A stretch of 64,000 nt of DNA from positions 1-64,000 of the forward strand of contig QBMK01000014.1 in NCBI GenBank assembly GCA_003249035.1. Direction: 5' to 3'. Below the pieces are notes generated by a model. That model searched no databases and had not been told where the DNA came from. It was given only the letters and a program-made list of their open reading frames with translations. Source of the stretch: Pseudanabaena sp. (GTDB lineage Bacteria > Cyanobacteriota > Cyanobacteriia > Pseudanabaenales > Pseudanabaenaceae). Positions 61,685 to 64,000 of the stretch are shown here, one piece after another (the stretch's first letter is position 1; the number at the start of each line of letters is the position of its first letter). Made by a program: the position numbers and the translations under genes.

Positions 61685-62981
61685 AGATTGTTTGCCAATC
61701 TCGTGAAAATTGTTCTAGATTGCCTGTAGTCAGCTCTTTTTCTAGCCATTGTAAGGCTGTTACTTGACTGGGAAATTTCTGGCTGTCGTAGTCTTGAAAC
61801 ACATCCACCAGAGAAATGGCGATCGCCTTTTGTTCTGAAGCAAGTGACCAACGTTGAAAAAACTGTTGCATAGTCATTGCTGGTAAAACTGCTTGAAGAT
61901 TTTCTACAGCGGTAAGCTGATTTGCAGAACGGGTATAAACTTTTATTGCATCTGTGAGGTTGATTAGTTGTAGTTGAGGCGCGCTGGCTTTAGGCTCACT
62001 GGGTTCAGTCGGCAGAATAAATGGTGTAGTTGTGGTTGCACCGATACCTGCGTTGAGGTTTGACCAATCTTGGCGAAATTGAGCGATCGCTTGTGGCAAT
62101 AGTTGGCTTTGTAACCATTGCAAAGCAAGATTTTGATTGAGCATTTGGGCGCTGTTGTACCTACTGAGCGCGTCTTGCAAAGATGTAGCGATGGTTTCTA
62201 GACCAGAGGCGATTTTCCAACGCTCAAAGAATTGCTGCAATATTTCTGGGGTAACACTTGCCTGTAAGTTGTTAAGCGCGGCGGTTTGATTTGATGATCT
62301 TGCACGGCTATAACTATTCGCAGCATCAACTAGACTAATTGCGCTTGCAGGCGGAACAGTTATTGGTGGTTCAACACTGGGATTATTAGTAATTACAGAA
62401 ACTGTTGAAGAAGGAACAAAAATCGAGGTTACAGGTGGGGTTGGAACTGTCTCAGGCGGAGAAGTCGATGGAGTCACAGATGTTGTAGTTGGCAATGGTT
62501 GGCGTACGATCTCCACAAATGTAACTGGTGGCGTAACATCGGCGATCACTGGCGCTTGCAATTTTTTCCATGTTTGTACTCCCACTTTGCCGTCGACCGT
62601 TAAGCCATTAGCGAGTTGAAATGCGGCGATCGCATCCCTTGTCCCCATACCAAAATCGCCATCTATGCGGCCTTGGTAATAGCCCTTGGTCTTGAGTAGT
62701 TGTTGCGCTTGAGAAACAGCAGCGCCTTTGGATCCCGGTAATAATGTTGGCAATCCCTGCGATGAAGTTGGGTTAGTTGCAAGCAGTCTAGCCCAGGTAG
62801 AACTACCAACTATCCCATCGGGCATTAATCCATTTGCCTTCTGAAATTTCAAGACAGCATTTGTTGTACCAGATCCAAAGTCGCCATCAATTTTGCCGCT
62901 ATACAATCCTTTACTTTGAAGAATTTGCTGCAACTCAGAGACAGCATTACCCTTACTACCTTGCCTTAATATCGAGTCCAT
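61683..62981 (-). CDS. Peptidoglycan-binding protein with four internal repeats
   Basis: 432 residues. Two PG_binding_1 domains at the start (about 1-68 and 76-140; repeats of GSKGNAVSELQQIL..GLYSGKIDGDFG..T), a Pro/Ser/Thr linker (about 150-215), and then four helical repeats of about 50-60 residues each with the pattern (S/N)L-DA--Y--(A/S)---NQ--AL--LQ----- (I/L)-QF---W. Repeats 1 and 3 end QQFF-RW--AS, 2 and 4 end QF--DW, so a two-repeat unit was duplicated. No signal peptide is seen. It may anchor something to the cell wall. Confidence 0.8.
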   Translation of the reverse strand: MDSILRQGSKGNAVSELQQILQSKGLYSGKIDGDFGSGTTNAVLKFQKANGLMPDGIVGSSTWARLLATNPTSSQGLPTLLPGSKGAAVSQAQQLLKTKGYYQGRIDGDFGMGTRDAIAAFQLANGLTVDGKVGVQTWKKLQAPVIADVTPPVTFVEIVRQPLPTTTSVTPSTSPPETVPTPPVTSIFVPSSTVSVITNNPSVEPPITVPPASAISLVDAANSYSRARSSNQTAALNNLQASVTPEILQQFFERWKIASGLETIATSLQDALSRYNSAQMLNQNLALQWLQSQLLPQAIAQFRQDWSNLNAGIGATTTTPFILPTEPSEPKASAPQLQLINLTDAIKVYTRSANQLTAVENLQAVLPAMTMQQFFQRWSLASEQKAIAISLVDVFQDYDSQKFPSQVTALQWLEKELTTGNLEQFSRDWQTI

Positions 62982-63034
62982 AAGTTAGCCTAAATCCATG
63001 AAATTTTAAGGTCTGTAATTGGCTCACAGTCTAA

Positions 63035-63085
63035 GCCTTAAAGAGCAGAAGTGGCGCTTTGCAACACTTCTGCTCTTTAAGGCTA
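63035..63085. repeat. Hairpin upstream of the peptidoglycan-binding protein gene
   Basis: 20-bp perfect stem AGCCTTAAAGAGCAGAAGTG with an 11-base loop GCGCTTTGCAA. It lies 54 bases before the start codon at 62981, on the side of its promoter. Confidence 0.65.
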
Positions 63086-63258
63086 AAAATAGAGTACACG
63101 AGCATCTAGTCGTTGCGATCGCAAGAAATATTTCAAAAATTCGGCGGCATCACGATTTGAATATCCACCAGAATATATACTCAAGACCTGACTTTGTCAC
63201 AAAAGCAGGAGCTAACTGTCCTACCTACAATAAGGTCTCAGTAGTTCGCAAGCGTCTT

Positions 63259-63353
63259 ACTCCCTTCCCACCCAAAGAATAGGCATTATAAAGTGAACAA
63301 TTAGGCGTGCCCGGCGAAGCCGGGCACGCCTAATTGTTCACTGGGAAGGGAGT
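63259..63353. repeat. Nested palindrome with an outer CTCCCTTCCCA repeat
   Basis: Outer arms ACTCCCTTCCCA (63259-63270) and TGGGAAGGGAGT (63342-63353) enclose an inner perfect stem AGTGAACAATTAGGCGTGCCCGGC with loop GAA (63292-63342). The left 17-mer ACTCCCTTCCCACCCAA recurs at 13436. Compare 13448-13496. Confidence 0.75.
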
Positions 63354-63448
63354 ACCTTGTCTATGAACTAAAGCTAAATTCTATAGTACGGAAAGCGTTG
63401 GGCAACGCCTTTCTTGTTTGGTATTTATGTCTTAATGAGCGAGGCTCG

Positions 63449-63988
63449 CTATAAATTCCATCCCTTAGATAATAAGTTCTCAGAGATTGACTCATGCAAT
63501 TGCTCCAGCAACACCCCAAATTCTGACGTATGTATATCTTTGCGCCACAACATCAACGCATCTTCACCCGTTACTTCGTAATATTTTGGCCTTCGACCAA
63601 TTTCTTTAAAGCCAAAACTTTCGTATAGAGCGATCGCAACATGATTCGATTCGCGGACTTCGAGGGTTGCCCATTCTAAACTGCGATCACGAGCTTTTTT
63701 AAGTAACCCCCAGACCAACGACTTACCAAAACCTTGACCTTGATATTCAGGGCGCACTGCCAATACTGTTATATGCGCTTCTTCAAGAACTGTCCATAAA
63801 CAGCCAAAACCCAGCAGTTCAAAATTTTCAGTAGTTAAGCCCAATACAAGACTACTGGGATTTTCAATTTCACGCTGATATGCTTCTAAACTCCAAAAAT
63901 CACCTAGACATGCACAATCAATTGCTCGTAGTTGCGATAAAAATTTTTGATCAATTTCACTTAGATAGATTCGGGTCGATGGGTACAT
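63449..63988 (-). CDS. rimI: Ribosomal protein alanine N-acetyltransferase (RimI-type GNAT)
   Basis: 179 residues, complete at the window's edge (start codon 63986-63988). GNAT fold: substrate loop DFWSLEAYQREIENPSS, acetyl-CoA motif A RPEYQGQGFGKSLVWGLLKKA near residue 93 (in outline) and the C-terminal NHVAIALYESFGFKEIGRRPKYY typical of RimI. RimI acetylates the N-terminus of ribosomal protein S18. The C-terminal 28 residues go past the fold and are not explained. Upstream of the window nothing can be said. Confidence 0.88.
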   Translation of the reverse strand: MYPSTRIYLSEIDQKFLSQLRAIDCACLGDFWSLEAYQREIENPSSLVLGLTTENFELLGFGCLWTVLEEAHITVLAVRPEYQGQGFGKSLVWGLLKKARDRSLEWATLEVRESNHVAIALYESFGFKEIGRRPKYYEVTGEDALMLWRKDIHTSEFGVLLEQLHESISENLLSKGWNL

Positions 63989-64000
63989 GTGGTAATAAAT

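Noticed and set aside
63019-63282. 87-codon plus-strand frame near the end
   Set aside because: It begins in a hairpin arm, runs across promoter DNA and ends in the palindromic repeat; no homology is suggested.

Overview
The window is a piece of a cyanobacterial chromosome. The evidence is the abundance of the octamer GCGATCGC (HIP1), together with cyanobacterium- or plastid-type genes: pipX, ycf35, tandem vipp1/pspA-type genes, a CO2-uptake NDH-1 operon (ndhF3-ndhD3-cupA-cupS), a one-helix Hli protein, a cyanobacterial tmRNA tag and the 2-oxoglutarate decarboxylase/succinic semialdehyde dehydrogenase pair. The gene set and dispersed hairpins would suit a Pseudanabaena-like filamentous strain, but the genus is a guess. 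Genes are short, mostly single or in small operons, on both strands.

Layout. 0-6 kb: dxr, a histone-deacetylase-family hydrolase, pipX, an acyl-lipid desaturase gene split by an intact IS1634-type element, and an orphan MerR regulator with a clear operator. 6-8.3 kb: a 2OG-Fe(II) oxygenase, then about 1.3 kb of decayed mobile DNA (nested MITE-like repeats and an IS982 transposase relic). 8.3-22.4 kb: the two-gene TCA bypass, a double ECF-type ATPase, uvrA, a metal ABC ATPase behind a Fur/Zur-like box, arfB-queE-queC, tRNA-Met, vipp1 and a tandem paralogue, and a DnaJ-domain protein. 22.4-25 kb: repeats and a GC-rich DUF1254 gene that looks imported, then a small MITE. 25-36 kb: aqpZ, typA, a site-2 protease, doxX-like, an RRM protein, the DUF2997-ycf35-ferredoxin cluster, DUF29, tmRNA (ssrA), an unknown protein and radA. 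36-42.6 kb: a lipoprotein, Uma2, a Cys-motif protein, DevA-like ATPase, TldD/PmbA family, a small membrane protein with a metal ABC permease. 42.8-48.2 kb: the NDH-1MS CO2-uptake operon on the minus strand. 48-53 kb: DUF2358, a NarL-type regulator, an SDR enzyme, a REC-histidine kinase, rpsF and hli. 53-64 kb: a repeat protein, the rpmH-rnpA-PH-yidC-jag-DUF177 cluster, sigA, DUF2854, tsaC-like, a peptidoglycan-binding repeat protein and rimI.

The least explained signal is not a protein system but the intergenic DNA. Many gaps hold a near-perfect hairpin, very often with a three-base loop closed by GC pairs. Four gaps carry a roughly 105-bp composite element made of two hairpins around a conserved linker; the stems differ between copies by compensating changes. 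Some hairpins lie inside MITE-like units with terminal inverted repeats, so terminators and mobile repeats appear to overlap in this genome. Other points to check are the tandem vipp1/pspA pair with duplicated upstream DNA, the unknown protein beside ssrA, a mini-ORF with a perfect Shine-Dalgarno sequence, and a pair of mutually exclusive hairpins between sigA and rpmH. All function calls rest on motif recognition by eye; no database search was run.
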